The position numbers were made by a program, and so were the translations under genes. Source: Silene latifolia (taxonomy: Eukaryota; Streptophyta; Magnoliopsida; Caryophyllales; Caryophyllaceae). Taken from it: a stretch of 64,000 nucleotides of DNA. Positions within the stretch are counted from its first letter, which is position 1, and each line of letters starts with the position of its first letter. Where the stretch lies: contig NC_133538.1 in NCBI RefSeq assembly GCF_048544455.1, positions 41,675,969 through 41,739,968 of the forward strand. Direction: 5' to 3'. This document shows positions 9,881 to 21,820 of the stretch, one piece after another. A model generated the notes under the pieces. That model was not told the DNA's origin, made no database searches, and was given only the letters and a program-made list of their open reading frames with translations.

Positions 9881-10871
9881 ACATCGGTGTGTATTAAACC
9901 CAATAACTCACTAGCTCGAGATCCTTTTCCTAGAAAAGGTGAATGAGTCATCTTGCCAAGAAGACAAGATTCGCATGTACCAAATGATTCGAAATCAAAA
10001 TGTTTAATTATACCAGTCGACACTAGTCTTGTAATGCGCTTCTCGTTGATGTGTCCTAATCGACAATGCCATAAATAAGATAGATCAGGATCACCTGTTT
10101 TGAGTCTTTTATTATCTAAATGATAAACATCGTTGCAAGTATCTAGAATATAAATACCATTGATTGAAATAGCTTGACTATATACAATCCCATTAAGGGA
10201 AAAAGTACAACACTTGTCTTTAATTACAAAGGAAAACCCTTCTGTGTCTAACACAGATACGGATATTATATTTCTAGATAGCGTTGGTACAAAATAACAA
10301 TTATTAAGATGTAACTCCAACCCCGAAGCTAAACTAAGTACATAAGTTCCTACAGAGACGACATCTACTTTAGACCCGTTTCCCATTCGGAGATCGACAT
10401 CACCCTTGTTTAGCTTTCTTATGCTTTTTAGGCCCTGCAAATGATTGCACAAGTGAGAACCACAACCAGTATCTAATACCCAAGTTGTATTTGAAGTATA
10501 ATTTATGTCTATCATAAAAGATTCAGTTGAGAAATTACATGTCGGCTTCACAATGCCAGCTTTTATGTCATCCAGGTACTTTGTGCAATTACGTCTCCAA
10601 TGTCCCTTATTATTACAATAATTACAAGTATCTTTAAGAGGATTACCCTTTATAGATTTTGGCTTGGTAGAGCAATTCGCAATTGCTTTACTTTTGCCCT
10701 CCACCTGAACGGGCTTCTTACCTGCATACCTCTTAAACTGCTTCTTCCCCTTCACGTTAATCGCAAGCACATCTTTCCTTGTACTCCCACTCAATCCCAT
10801 GTCTTTCTCTGCTTGCACAAGCAGAGAATGGAGCTCATGTAAACTCTTTCTCATGTTTGTCATATTGTAAT
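9850..10871 (-). pseudogene. gag-pol: Copia gag C-terminus, protease and integrase N-terminal zinc domain
   Basis: In order it shows a coiled segment MRKSLHELHSLLVQAEKDMG, a CCHC zinc knuckle CNYCNNKGHWRRNC (RNA binding), the protease site WVLDTGCGSHLCNH (catalytic Asp-Thr-Gly), then HCRLGHIN...CESCLLGK (integrase zinc binding) and LIHTDVCGPM (first integrase Asp). The open frame begins inside the chromovirus insertion, but true copia sequence starts at 10871, next to the GTAAT duplication. Gag continues on the far side of the insertion at 16303. Confidence 0.9.
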
Positions 10872-12748
10872 TGTAATACTCCAAATATTTAAAATAATTT
10901 TAAATACCATTTAATTACATTTTTTTTAATTTTTAATTACAATTTTTATTGTTGATTTTCAGCAAAGGGTAGAAGTTTTTGTATTGCTTTCTTTATGAAA
11001 TAGAGTCGGGTCAAGTCATTTGACAAAAATCCTACACGTAAATAAAATTCCACCGCTAAAGAAGTTTAAGAAATTAGAATACATAGGGCGTGGCCCTTAT
11101 TCAGCCTCCTTGAGATCCAATTATCTTTGATTTCTCTCAAATCTTGTTCCCTGCCATTTTTTTTTAGTTTTAATCCTTATGATATTAATCATCTAGATCA
11201 TCAAAGATCAAAATTTATCAATCGCAATCAAACTATGGCATCTTATTGCTGGACTCCATCAAGCCGTGTTTCCTTCCGTCAGTTTTATCAAGCTTTTTCT
11301 TATTGTTCCACACTATTTCAATGATGTTGATGATCTTTCCACAACGTCCTTGTATCACTTTTAAAGTAATACGATTTTACCGCCTCTATTATTAGTATTA
11401 TTGTTCAGGAATGAATGAATGAATATGGGTTGATTTGATAAAAGTAATTGTAGTTGGTGGTTTAAATGAATGCTAGTACTATATCTCATTTTTCTTGCTT
11501 GTGAGATGTGTTTGGCTAGATTTTAATGGTATATGAGTTGAATTGATTGGTTTTGACTCAAGGATTATACGTTTTCATGGCAAAGATAAGAAGCTTGGGT
11601 TGACTATTAGACAAACAAGTTATGGCATCACAAATTTATAGTGATGTAATACGATTCCTCTTTAAGCCTATATCCTTGAGGTTAGAGTATGGATGAACAA
11701 GACTTGTTTACTACTCCATTTTTTTTACAAAACTTGTCCTTCACTTTGAGGCTAAATATATGACATTAAGATTGAGTTTAGTCTCCTTGTATTATGTTTA
11801 AATTGTCGTTCCCTTTGACCAGATTTTGTGGGATAGTAGCTTAGACTCTTGTACTCTTAAGTGTTTGAGGATGGTTCATTATGAAGCATTTTACAATATG
11901 ACAACTCAGCTTTCTTTCGGAATTTACCATTTATTTAGCATATCCGCTAAAATTCAAAGTCGTAAGACTAGAAGAATATAGTATGGCTCACAACCCGTAG
12001 TGGCGAGCTTAGAAAATTATAGTGTGGCTCACAAACCGCAGTGGCGAGCCGGGCAAACAAAAATGCCTATAGTAGTCATATGAGGTAGGGTGAATCCTAC
12101 CTCAGCCATTAGACACTCTTGTAAGGCGCAGTCCTGACATAATTGTATACGGTGGTTTATAATGATTGTTCCATTTGGTAGTTCGTATTATATATAGCAT
12201 GTACTAGTAGTATATTTCATTTTAGTAGATTTGATTGTGAGATTGGTAGATTGTAAAGCATGGTTGGATATACGTTGGATTAAGTATCATAGTGATAGAA
12301 AAATCAATACTTTGCTTATGGGTTTGTGTTAAGTAGTGATCAGACATATTGTGAAATTGAGAGTATGAAGTTGACTAGCATTTTTGCTAGTTTACGTTAA
12401 TGTATTGAGAATATTACTTTTCTCATGGTTTATCGGGGATTAAACTTCTTATATTAAGGTATTGTCTGACTGACATGTTTCTCTCTTTTGGGCTACCTGT
12501 CATGGGGTAGACCTTCTTTTGTTTTCAGGTTACTTCCGTAGTTCCATTGCCGTTAAAAAGGATTTGTTTTCAAGTCAAGATTTTTATTAAAGACTTCGAG
12601 AAAGTTTATTTTATTTTCTATCTTTGTATATTTTATTTTAAACATTGTAAGACGAGACTTTGTATATTAATTATAATATCCCTGTATTTCGGCCAGTTTT
12701 ATATGTAAAAGTTAAGTTTTAATTTAGCCAAAAATCATGGGTGTTACA
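10872..12748 (+). repeat. Left LTR of the chromovirus-like element (1877 bp)
   Basis: Nearly identical to the right copy, with scattered single-base differences and one roughly 32-bp length difference near 11474. A short tandem duplication (GTGGCTCACAACCCG...GTGGCGAGC, about 11986-12052) lies inside. A 65-codon frame in each copy is present only because the LTRs match. Confidence 0.93.
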
Positions 12749-12750
12749 AT

Positions 12751-12762
12751 TGGTATCAGAGC
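12751..12762 (+). promoter_or_regulatory. Primer binding site (tRNA-Met type)
   Basis: TGGTATCAGAGC two bases after the LTR end is complementary to the 3' end of initiator tRNA-Met, the usual primer of chromovirus and copia elements in plants. It fixes the plus orientation. Confidence 0.93.
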
Positions 12763-14370
12763 GGGTTATTTCTTGGTTTGGTGTCGAGATCATATCTTGA
12801 TGCTGACTTGTCACTTTCCTAATTCTTGTTTGGGTTACGTTTGGCTAATGTATTTCAAATTTCTGTTTTTTTTTTTAACTTTTTATTTTAAGTCGGGGAC
12901 GAACTTTATTTTAAAGAGGATGGATTATAATACCCTAAAATTTTTTAAAGGGTTTCAAAATTTCTTAAATCTTTCAAACAAATTATTAGATCTAATTTTC
13001 AGAGAAGCTAGACTAGGAATCACGCTAGCAATTCATATATTCAGTTTTTGAAATACTAGGGTCAAGATGTATCGAGTGCATATATTATTTTTATTATACT
13101 CTTGGATTATAGGTCCTCTGCTTTATACCCTGAAACAATTTGAACAAAGGGGGTATACATATGTAGTTTATCAATGTGGTCTTCTGTTGCGTTGATGGTT
13201 TATACTATAAAGCTTGTAGATTTTGGATATGAGGCATAAAGGAGAGATAAAAAAAAAATATAGCTTCTATTTTGAGAGGTTGTAACCAAAAATAGTTGTT
13301 TTGGCTTGAGAATATGTGAATATAGAGGCTAGTTAAGGCAGGTTTTTGATTGTACTCTATGTTTTATTTTTTTAACCATTCTTACCCTCTGTGCAACACA
13401 AATTCAGGATAAAGCTGTTAACAATGTGTCCAAGCTTCGACACATAGCTATTATTGGAAGTCAGTGATTTCAGATATATAATGGATGAATAGTCATTCAA
13501 GAGGGTTTTATTTTATGATACTGGATTTGAAGCGATAGAAATGTAGCAAAACTAAGGAAAACGTCTTGTTGGTTAGGCCAGAACTCTTGACACGACTTTC
13601 AGGGTGAATTTTTCTTCATCCACCTTAGGTTCTAGTGCTTTGTTTGTCTTTCTTTCTTTCTCGCAAGCTCTATTTATTTTCATCGTGCTTGCATATGATT
13701 GATCCATGTTAATGGAAGTATGATTGAGGATGTCCACTAGAAAGGAAGATGTGTTTAATGTCGTAGGCCATAATGCTTATACTCAAATGGAAGAGATTAG
13801 AAATGACAATTCTATAAAGCCAACAAATTCACATAAATAGAGATTTGTATTAAAAAAATAATATGAGTTTTGTCTATACTCTCGGCAGCTCAAATTGGAG
13901 AAAGTTTCCGGATTAATGGTTGCTGAACTCCTAAACCTAGCCAAATAGCTGAAGTTTATCTCCTTGTTAAGCTGTGTCACTTCCCATCTAACGGAACTTA
14001 TTAACAAATTGTAGATTCCGTGCATTAAGTTTCTTAAAAAGTTCGGGGTTGTTGATTATTGCTACTTAGGATGGTTGATGTAGTACACTTTGCTGAACTT
14101 TGTTAGAAGTATGTGCGAGAGTAGATGATTGATTATGTATTCCTGAATCTTTCCTTTGAAAAAAAACAAAAGATTTTTGATGACCATCAACATCACTTGT
14201 GACGCCATATTGTGAATGATCTTATGAGCTTTGCGAACAATGTAGTATGCAATGACACTGATATGCTTAACCTTACCTTGCTCACTTAAAGCTATTTGTG
14301 AAATTGGAGATGGAAATCATTTATTATCTCCGCTAAAGATGACAAGTATGAACTTCGGGGACGAAGTTTC
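12763..14370 (+). other. Non-coding interior of the chromovirus-like element, with a relic LTR junction
   Basis: No gag or pol motifs are seen on either strand. At about 12894-12990 the text reads GTCGGGGACGAACTTTATTT, then AAGAGGATGG and a stretch starting ATAATACCCTAAAATTTTTT, which closely resembles the polypurine tract and LTR start found at 14355-14410. This looks like a relic of a related element's 3' end fused near the primer site. Nothing else could be identified. Confidence 0.55.
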
Positions 14371-14386
14371 CTTTAAGGGGGATGAT
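14371..14386 (+). promoter_or_regulatory. Polypurine tract of the chromovirus-like element
   Basis: CTTTAAGGGGGATGAT lies directly before the right LTR and is preceded by TTCGGGGACGAAGTTT, the conserved pre-LTR motif of Del/Tekay-type elements. Confidence 0.85.
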
Positions 14387-16297
14387 TGTAATACCCCAAA
14401 TATTTAAAATAATTTTAAATACCATTTAGTTACATTTTTTTTAATTTTTAATTACAATTTTTATTGTTGATTTTCAGCAAAGGGGAGAAGTTTTTGTATT
14501 GCTTTCTTTATGAAATAGAGTCGGGTAAAGTCATTTGACAAAAATCCTACACGTAAATAAAATTCCACCGCTAAAGAAGTTTAAGAAATTAGAATACATA
14601 GGGCGTGGCCCTTATTCAGCCTCCTTGAGATCCAATTATCTTTGATTTCTCTCAAATCTTGTTCCCTGCCATTTTTTTTTAGTTTTAATCCTTATGATAT
14701 TAATCATCTAGATCATCAAAGATCAAAATTTATCAATCACAATCAAACTATGGCATCTTATTGCTGGACACCATCAAGCCGTGTTTCCTTCCGTCAGTTT
14801 TATCAAGCTTTTTCTTATTGTTCCACACTATTTCAATGATGTTGATGATCTTTCCACAACGTCTTTGTATCACTTTTAAGGTAATACAATTTTACCGCCT
14901 CTATTATTAGTATTATTGTTCAGGAATGAATGAATGAATATGGGTTGATTCGATAAAAGTAATTGTAGTTGGTGGTTTAAATGAATGCTAGTTTGTATTC
15001 CTATTATGTATAGAAATTACTAGTACTATATCTCATTTTTCTTGCTTGTGAGATGTGTTTGGCTAGATTTTAATGGTATATGAGTTGAATTGATTGGTTG
15101 TGACTCAAGGATTATACGTTTTCATGGCAAAGATAAGAAGCTTGGGTTGACTATTAGACAAACAAGTTATGGCATCACAAATTTATAGTGATGTAATACG
15201 ATTCCTCTTTAAGCCTATATCCTTGAGGTTAGAGTATGGATGAACATGACTTGTTTATTACTCCATTTTTTTTTACAAAACTTGTCCTTCACTTTGAGGC
15301 TAAATATATGACTTTAAGATTGAGTTTAGTCTCCTTGTATTGTGTTTAAATTGTCGTTCCCTTTGACCAGATTTTGTGGGATAATAGCTTAGACTCTTGT
15401 ACTCTTAAGTGTTTGAGGATGGTTCATTATGAAGCATTTTACAATATGACAACTCAGCTTTCTTTCGGAATTTACCATTTATTTAGCATATCCGCTAAAA
15501 TTCAAAGTCGTAAGACTAGAAGAATATAGTTTGGCTCACAACCCGCAGTGGCGAGCTTAGAAAATTATAGTGTGGCTCACAAACCGCAATGGCGAGCCGG
15601 GAAAACAAAAATGCCTATAGTAGTCATATGAGGTAGGGTGAATCCTACCTCAGCCATTAGACACTCTTGTAAGGCGCAGTCCTGACATAATTGTATACGG
15701 TGGTTTATAATGATTGTTCCATTTGGTAGTTCGTATTATATATAGCATGTACTAGTAGTATATTTCATTTTAGTAGATTTGATTGTGAGATTGGTAGATT
15801 GTAAAGCATGGTGGGATATATGTTGGATTAAGTATCATAGTGATAGAAAAATCAATACTTTGCTTATGGGTTTGTATTAAGTAGTGATCAGACATATTGT
15901 GAAATTGAGAGTATGAAGTTGACTCGCATTTTTGCTAGTTTACGTTAATGTATTGTTAATATTACTTTTCTCATGGTTTATCGAGGATTAAACTTCTTAT
16001 ATTAAGGTATTGTCTGACTGACATGTTTCTCTCTTTTGGGCTAGCTGTCATGGGGTAGACCTTCTTTTGTTTTCAGGTTACTTCCGTAGTTCCATTGCCG
16101 TTAAAAAGGATTTGTTTTCAAGTCAAGATTTTTATTAAAGACTTCGAGAAAGTTTATTTTATTTTCTATCTTTGTATATTTTATTTTAAACATTTGTAAG
16201 ACGAGACTTTGTATATTAATTATAATATCCCTGTATTTCGGCCAGTTTTATATGTAAAAGTTAAGTTTTAATTTAGCCGAAAATCAGGGGTGTTACA
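14387..16297 (+). repeat. Right LTR of the chromovirus-like element (1911 bp)
   Basis: Bounded by TGTAATACCCC and GGGGTGTTACA. It carries about 32 extra bases relative to the left LTR (around 14992-15023), flanked by a repeated CTAGT, consistent with a slippage deletion in the left copy. Confidence 0.93.
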
Positions 16298-16302
16298 GTA
16301 AT

Positions 16303-16861
16303 TTACCCTAAATTGGGTAAATCCCTTGACGTGCGAGAGAGAGTGGAGCACTCGGTCCACCACTAGTTCGTCGGGGATCTTGCATCCCAACCCCTCTAAA
16401 GTTTCCACATACTCAATCATTTTAAGTACGTGTGAACTTACAGGTTGACCATCTTTGAGGTTAGCCTCAAAGAAACGAACAACAGTGTCATACTGAATTA
16501 TTCTCGGGGCTTGTGAAAACATAGTTGAAAGCCTCGAGAATACTTCATGTGCATCACGAAACTTGACACATTGCCTTTGTAAAGCAGGATCCATTGAAAA
16601 AATCAAAACATTTTTTATTGCAGCGGATTATTTTTGATAATTTGAAAAAGCCTCCCTTACATCGGCAGTGGCCTTAGTACTAGGCGAAGGGGGAGAGGGA
16701 TCGACAAGGTAGCGTAATTTGCCATCACCTGCGGCAGCTAATCGAAGTTGTTCCTCCCAATCTTTAAAATTACTACCGTCGGCTTTTAATACACATTTGT
16801 CCATAAAAGAACTTAGCCATGAATCTCTAGCTATGGTGGCGGTTTCACTAGTAGAAGCCAT
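16303..16861 (-). pseudogene. gag: Copia gag N-terminal part
   Basis: From a start at 16859-16861 the frame reads MASTSETATIARDSWLSSF, then LKADGSNFKDWEEQLRLAA, typical of plant copia gag (UBN2-type). A TAA in frame at about 16628 stops it after AFSNYQK; the same frame then resumes and runs through FRDAHEVFSRLSTMF, FFEANLKDGQPVSSHV and DELVVDRVLHSLS. The chromovirus-like element breaks it at 16302. The C-terminal part with the zinc knuckle is at 9850-10871. Two lesions, one nonsense codon and one insertion, are therefore visible. Confidence 0.88.
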
Positions 16862-18790
16862 CGTGATTACTACAAAGGAAATAAAGGAAAGATTAACATT
16901 TATCGTCTAGAAATATTTAACTTGTGAAATTATTTAACAAGTTCCCATTTATATAATGATCTCCCACTGAATTATATAAATGATTCCAAAATCCAATTTT
17001 ATATAAACACGGGCACGGTGGACCGATTCAACCCATATTTATAAAAATTTGGTGAGTCAACAACTTTGACTGATTCTACTACTAGAATTCTTGGTTGATA
17101 GATTTTCTTAAAATCTATCTTTTAGCCCCAGAATAAATATGGGCACGGTGGACCGATTCAACCCATATTTATCCCGTTGAGTCCAACCAATTTTCACGCG
17201 TAATAACTTTTATTACCCTACTTACCCAACGTAAAAAGAGTGTACCTCGGTGATCCGAACCTACCTCTAATGAAGAAGGGATTCATAGGTGCTATTATTT
17301 GGTAAGGCTTAATCTCAATTTTAAACAAATGTGAGAGATCTTATCAATTTAATTGTCTATCACTTTTAAGTGAACAAAATTAGTGAATGCTAGACGACTA
17401 AATCGATAACAACAAAAATAAAACATGTAGTGACGATTTGCCATGAATGCATAGAAGAATTAAAACAAACAAGTCCTAATATGGCCACCTAGTTAATCTA
17501 ATTAACTAAAATTATTACACTTCGGAAACCAACTCCTTGGTCCCTTGAGTCTTCATAAATTGGCCTCCTTCTTTAGGATTTCTAACGCCTTTCCTCAAAA
17601 CACCGTCTTCATGAAAACTCCGTCTTTAGATGCTTCATCTAATTACTAATAATTAAATTACATAACAATACCCTATTATACAATTTGTAATAAAATTTAA
17701 ATAAAACTATTAATTAATTACAAATTAGGCGATGCGAAATCGCAATTAATTACAAAACAAGTCGATATTCCCTTACATTTCGGGAAATACCAACTTCTAC
17801 CTATGACCATATTAGGAAAAAAAATTACATAATTATAATTCTAAAAACCATTCATCTAAATGAATAATAAAATGCATTATGGAAAATGACATGCCAAATC
17901 GTCTAACTTACCAACAACGATCATTTGAGCTTGCCTTGACGGAATTTTTACCAATAAAAATTCATAATCAATTCTTAAAACAATTTAAGACTTACTCATC
18001 ATACTAATATGGTCTAATATCAAAATAATTATTCTCAACAATTATCTTGAATTTATATGGGAATTAAAACACAATTGTGACAAAAATGATATAATAATTC
18101 ACAACTATCATACAAAAATTCCATTTAATTTAAAAATTTATGGAAACATAAATTTTAAAACCATGAACATTCTGGTCTTACACCAAAAATGCCATGCAAG
18201 TGAAAATTTTTGTTTTTAAAATTTATTTAAAACGATTTCACAATTTAATCGATAAAGCGATAATTTTTACGATTTAATTCTAAATCAAACCATAAAAATT
18301 AAAATGACTTAAAATAAAATTTTGTACATTTTGGAACAATTTCCAGGAGCTAAAAATTCAGAAATTTCGAGCCCTAATGTTAAATCAATATTTATTTACA
18401 AAATAACCATTATTTACCCATTTTTATCAAATAAAAATCAATAAACTACCTAAATTAACCACATTAACCTAAAGTATCTACTTATCTCATAAATAGAACA
18501 TGCATGTGGTTATTTCTAAATAAATATGCATAAAATTAACATGCAACCCAATTTAATTAACTCTTAATTAATTTTAATGCATTTTTACTCAATTTTATGC
18601 CAATATAAGTTATAAAAAGTGGAAAAATTTAACAAAAATCAAATTTTCGTCCCATATCATCCTAAGACCAGATTATTTAAATGCAATACTATATTATGTG
18701 ATAAAACAAATTTTAGTAACATAATATCAATTTTATTAATTTATCTCATAAATTACTAAAATCGTCTTAAGACAACATGTATTTAACAAT
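16862..18790 (-). other. Copia 5' leader
   Basis: This AT-rich region of 1.9 kb between the primer site and gag has no credible frame. It contains a direct duplication of about 34 bp (GGGCACGGTGGACCGATTCA followed by ACCCATATTTAT) at about 17009-17044 and 17132-17168. Confidence 0.6.
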
Positions 18791-18802
18791 GCTCTGATAC
18801 CA
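18791..18802 (-). promoter_or_regulatory. Copia primer binding site (tRNA-Met type)
   Basis: The minus strand reads TGGTATCAGAGC two bases from the LTR, complementary to initiator tRNA-Met. It shows that the right LTR is the 5' LTR. Confidence 0.95.
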
Positions 18803-19162
18803 CTTGTTAGTTATTTAGACCAAATTATTACTCATCTTATGATATTAAAATTACAAATTAATTTAAAGTTGTCTAAATCTACATGCATGCAAATAAAGTA
18901 TAAAAGATGGTATTAAACCATCTTAAGACAAAAGTTCCTTACATTGCTATAAGGCAAAAATGGGCACTACAAAGGTCTCCTACCTTTATAGTTCTTGAGC
19001 TATTCAACTTTAGATGATCCTCCAAGAACACCTAACCACCAAAAAGATGGTCTCCTAAGGATACACCCAAGAATCAACCCAAAAACTACTATATTACTAA
19101 CTAGGTAAAATTAGTAGTAATCCTTGTTTGTAATGTATTTGATGTACTAATAATTATTATTA

Positions 19163-19547
19163 GAGAAAATTGTTGATTACAGCCTTTTATAAACCTCATT
19201 TTGAAAATTACAGCCTTATATAATTTTTTTTGAAAATTACATCCAAAATATTACTTTTCTTCTAAAATTGCACCAACTTGAGGTTTTTGGTGATTTTTGA
19301 TGATGTTTTTTATGATGTACCCTTTATTATTTGAGAGCCTACTTACCCAAATTTCTTACCTCTCCTTAACACAAACCAATTAATCACCCCAAACATCATA
19401 AAAACATCATAAAAATTCACCGGAAAACTCAAGTTGGTGCAATTTTAGAAGAAAAGTAATATTTTGGATGTAATTTTCAAAAAAAATTATATAAGGCTGT
19501 AATTTTCAAAATGAGGTTTATAAAAGGCTGTAATCAACAATTTTCTC
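19163..19547. mobile_element. Mutator-like MITE (385 bp)
   Basis: Terminal inverted repeats of well over 100 bp start GAGAAAATTGTTGATTACAG; most of the element is the two arms. A 9-bp target duplication TTATTATTA lies at 19154-19162 and 19548-19556, the length made by Mutator-superfamily transposases. The left copia LTR has the empty site. It has no coding capacity. Confidence 0.9.
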
Positions 19548-20780
19548 TTATTATTATTATGATAATATTATTAGTTGATATTTATATGTGTTTTAAGATG
19601 AAAATGATGAACAAAATAAGAAGAAAATTTGGTCTCTAGGTGATCAAGAGAAACCGGCCAAAGGGTGCTTAAAGACCAAAATTTTTTCCAAATTTTTTTC
19701 AACTAATAAAATGAGGTGAATAGTTCGGTATTTATAGCCTATTATGGGGAACAAAAGTAAGTGGAATTTGCCACTTCATGGACACATGTAGTCCTCTAAA
19801 AAACCGGAACAATTGGACTGTATTTGGTCCATTTCGGTTTTCGTCATTTGCCCCACAAATGCTTATAAGTCTTATATTTAATTATCTTACATAATTAAAT
19901 ATTAATTTAATTATTTAACACTTAAATAATACAAATTAACTACCAATAACTACTTAACCATTAAGTAATCATAAGACCATTTTATCAACATACAATGTGT
20001 CAATATTATCCCACTTAGCTAATTTTACAACCTCTTGTAAAAATTAAATAGCTAATTAATTCCATCTCAAAACAAAAATACATATCGCATAAAATTAATT
20101 AATTAACAATTAATTAATAAATTGTAATTATTTATTTGTAACACCCCCATGCTCCAAGTGCCTTACCAGGACCACTCAGGTATGGAGACATCACCATCTC
20201 GGTTGCCCGAGGTATGATAATCAAATAGACAAAACATAAACAACATTTATTATAAGTAATTTAATGAATAAGTACAATCCTCGAAACCAAACTCGAAAGC
20301 ACAATACATTATTCCAAACTATCTTTCTCAACTGAAATGTAAATAAAACTAAACTACAAATGAAGACTCTATCGTCATGTCGTGGCCATCCCAAATATCC
20401 CAAAGATATCATCTCTATACCTGTTCAATATCCGCTCACCATCCCCGAATGGATCACCGCAGGTTTTACAAAACAACACCGGGTCGGTACTAATCACACA
20501 ATCAATAGAGATAACCACAATAAGACAAACAGACAAATGAACTCACACACACACATACATCACCAACTCCCATCATCTCAATACTTGACGTCCACTTTGG
20601 ACCCATACCGCCAGTGGGGGACCGCAGCCGTTCCCACCTAAGCCCCGCTCATCGTACGAGCGATAACCCTGTCCATTAATGTGCACATCCCCTTTCGTGG
20701 CGGGTTCCACGAAGGGCGAAACTAGGGCGTGAGATCACTCCCGCAAGTGACCCCACTCAGCCGAGAACGCATCTCGAGAA

Positions 20781-20822
20781 CCATCAACAAACACAACCAC
20801 AATCACAATCACAATCACAATC
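20781..20822 (+). repeat. Short CAATCA/CAACCA microsatellite in the solo LTR
   Basis: ACAACCACAATCACAATCAC-type hexamer repeats continue to about 20825. This accounts for the Asn-His run in the overlapping frame, which is not a gene. Confidence 0.7.
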
Positions 20823-21297
20823 ATCATATCAAACAACTAACTACAAGACGTCACCAATATCCCATTATGGGACTAATACCGAGTAGGAAATCCTACCTGG
20901 AAAGCAAATACGCAGACGATCTAAACAGCTGTCTCAAAACGGCTCCTCTACGAATTCTCCTCCTATCATACATAACACATAAAGACTACTATTCAATTCC
21001 TACTCATAAAATCCCCAAACCCTAAATTAGGGTTTGACCAAAACTAGCAAAACATTATAAAAATTATGCTAGAAGCTTACCCTCGACGCAAGGAATTCAA
21101 CAACACGAAAAACAACGAGAATCGACCGTCTCGAACTCCGGAATCGTCAAGAACGCGATTAGGAAGAAGACAAGTTGCTTTCTCTCTTAAACAGGTTTTA
21201 GGTTTTGTAAAAAGTGATTTAGAACAAAGACGAATTGGTTTAAATACCTTAATCGCGTAATTAACAAAACCCGAGAAAACTCCCCGTAAAACCGGAC

Positions 21298-21440
21298 ACT
21301 CGATCGAGTACCCAAGGTACTCGATCGAGTACCTACTCGATCGAGTGCCCCACTACTCGATCGAGTGCCCAACAGTCGAAACTATTTATCTTCGCAACTT
21401 GCCCTTACTCGACAGAGTAAGGGCTACTCGATAGAGTACC
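21298..21440. repeat. TCGATCGA cluster in the chromovirus-type solo LTR
   Basis: Four copies of ACTCGATCGAGT spaced about 20-25 bp are followed by two degenerate copies (CTCGACAGAG and CTCGATAGAG). The same palindrome fills the Athila-type elements of the window although this LTR is from a different lineage. Confidence 0.9.
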
Positions 21441-21820
21441 CCCAAGACATATAAATACGGAGTATTACATTATTATTTAAATATCACATAATTAAATAAT
21501 AAATCTCCTTGTCCCGAGTTCGTAACCCGTCATCAAATAATACATTTATGTGACTAACTAAGAGTCAAATAATACAAGGAATTAATTATCTCGTATCTCA
21601 TACAAACAATTAATTTATTCTATTTGGGCGTCATCATATAGGTGTGACCTAAAGGGATCAGCTGATCACCACCGTCACACGACAGTAATGTCAAACTCTA
21701 GTCAGCCAATCATTACCGATTAACGATGACCAGCTGACAAATAAATAAATAAATCCCTGATATTCCTTTTACGAGATTTAATATGTAAACGCACTCATTG
21801 TGGAGGACACTACTCTAACA

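Larger units (their letters stand above)
10872..16297 (+). mobile_element. Non-autonomous chromovirus-like LTR element (5.4 kb)
   Basis: LTRs at 10872-12748 and 14387-16297 begin TGTAATACYCC and end GGTGTTACA. The target duplication GTAAT is at 10867-10871 and 16298-16302, so it inserted cleanly into the copia gag. A tRNA-Met type primer site follows the left LTR and a GGGGACGAAG...AAGGGGGATGAT tract precedes the right LTR, both typical of Del/Tekay-type chromoviruses. The internal region is only 1.64 kb and encodes no gag or pol, so it must have moved with borrowed proteins, or it lost its coding DNA. Confidence 0.93.
20137..21469 (-). mobile_element. Solo LTR of a chromovirus-type element (1333 bp)
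   Basis: The ends are TGTAACACCCCC and GAGTATTACA, with target duplication TTATT at 20132-20136 and 21470-21474; the empty site is visible in the left copia LTR. On the minus strand it begins TGTAATACTCC and ends GGGGTGTTACA, like the element at 10872, which suggests minus orientation. A solo LTR forms by recombination between two LTRs. It contains a TCGATCGA cluster. Confidence 0.88.
5385..21820 (-). mobile_element. Ty1-copia retrotransposon, 16.4 kb including four later insertions or rearrangements
   Basis: The LTRs begin TGTTAG and end CTAACA (CCAACA in the left copy). The target duplication ATGAA is at 5380-5384 and 21821-21825, and it continues the interrupted Tat LTR exactly. Minus-strand order is LTR (18805-21820), tRNA-Met primer site, gag, protease, integrase, RT, RNase H, polypurine tract, LTR (5385-6666). 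This integrase-before-RT order defines Ty1-copia. Without the chromovirus-like element, MITE and solo LTR the element would be about 9.3 kb. Coding sequence has stops and shifts, so it is dead. Lineage is not certain; the long (1.28-kb) LTR and RNase H tail are Tork/Angela-like. Confidence 0.95.
18805..21820 (-). repeat. Copia 5' LTR (3016 bp with two insertions)
   Basis: It starts TGTTAG and ends CTAACA. Removing the MITE (with its 9-bp duplication) and the solo chromovirus LTR (with its 5-bp duplication) leaves about 1284 bp, matching the 1282-bp left LTR. Confidence 0.93.

Noticed and set aside
11127..11324. 65-codon frame, repeated at 14642-14839
   Set aside because: It exists twice only because the two LTRs of the chromovirus-like element are near-identical. 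No family features, and it lies in LTR sequence.
20729..21025. His/Asn-repeat protein
   Set aside because: Caused by a CAATCA microsatellite within the solo chromovirus-type LTR.
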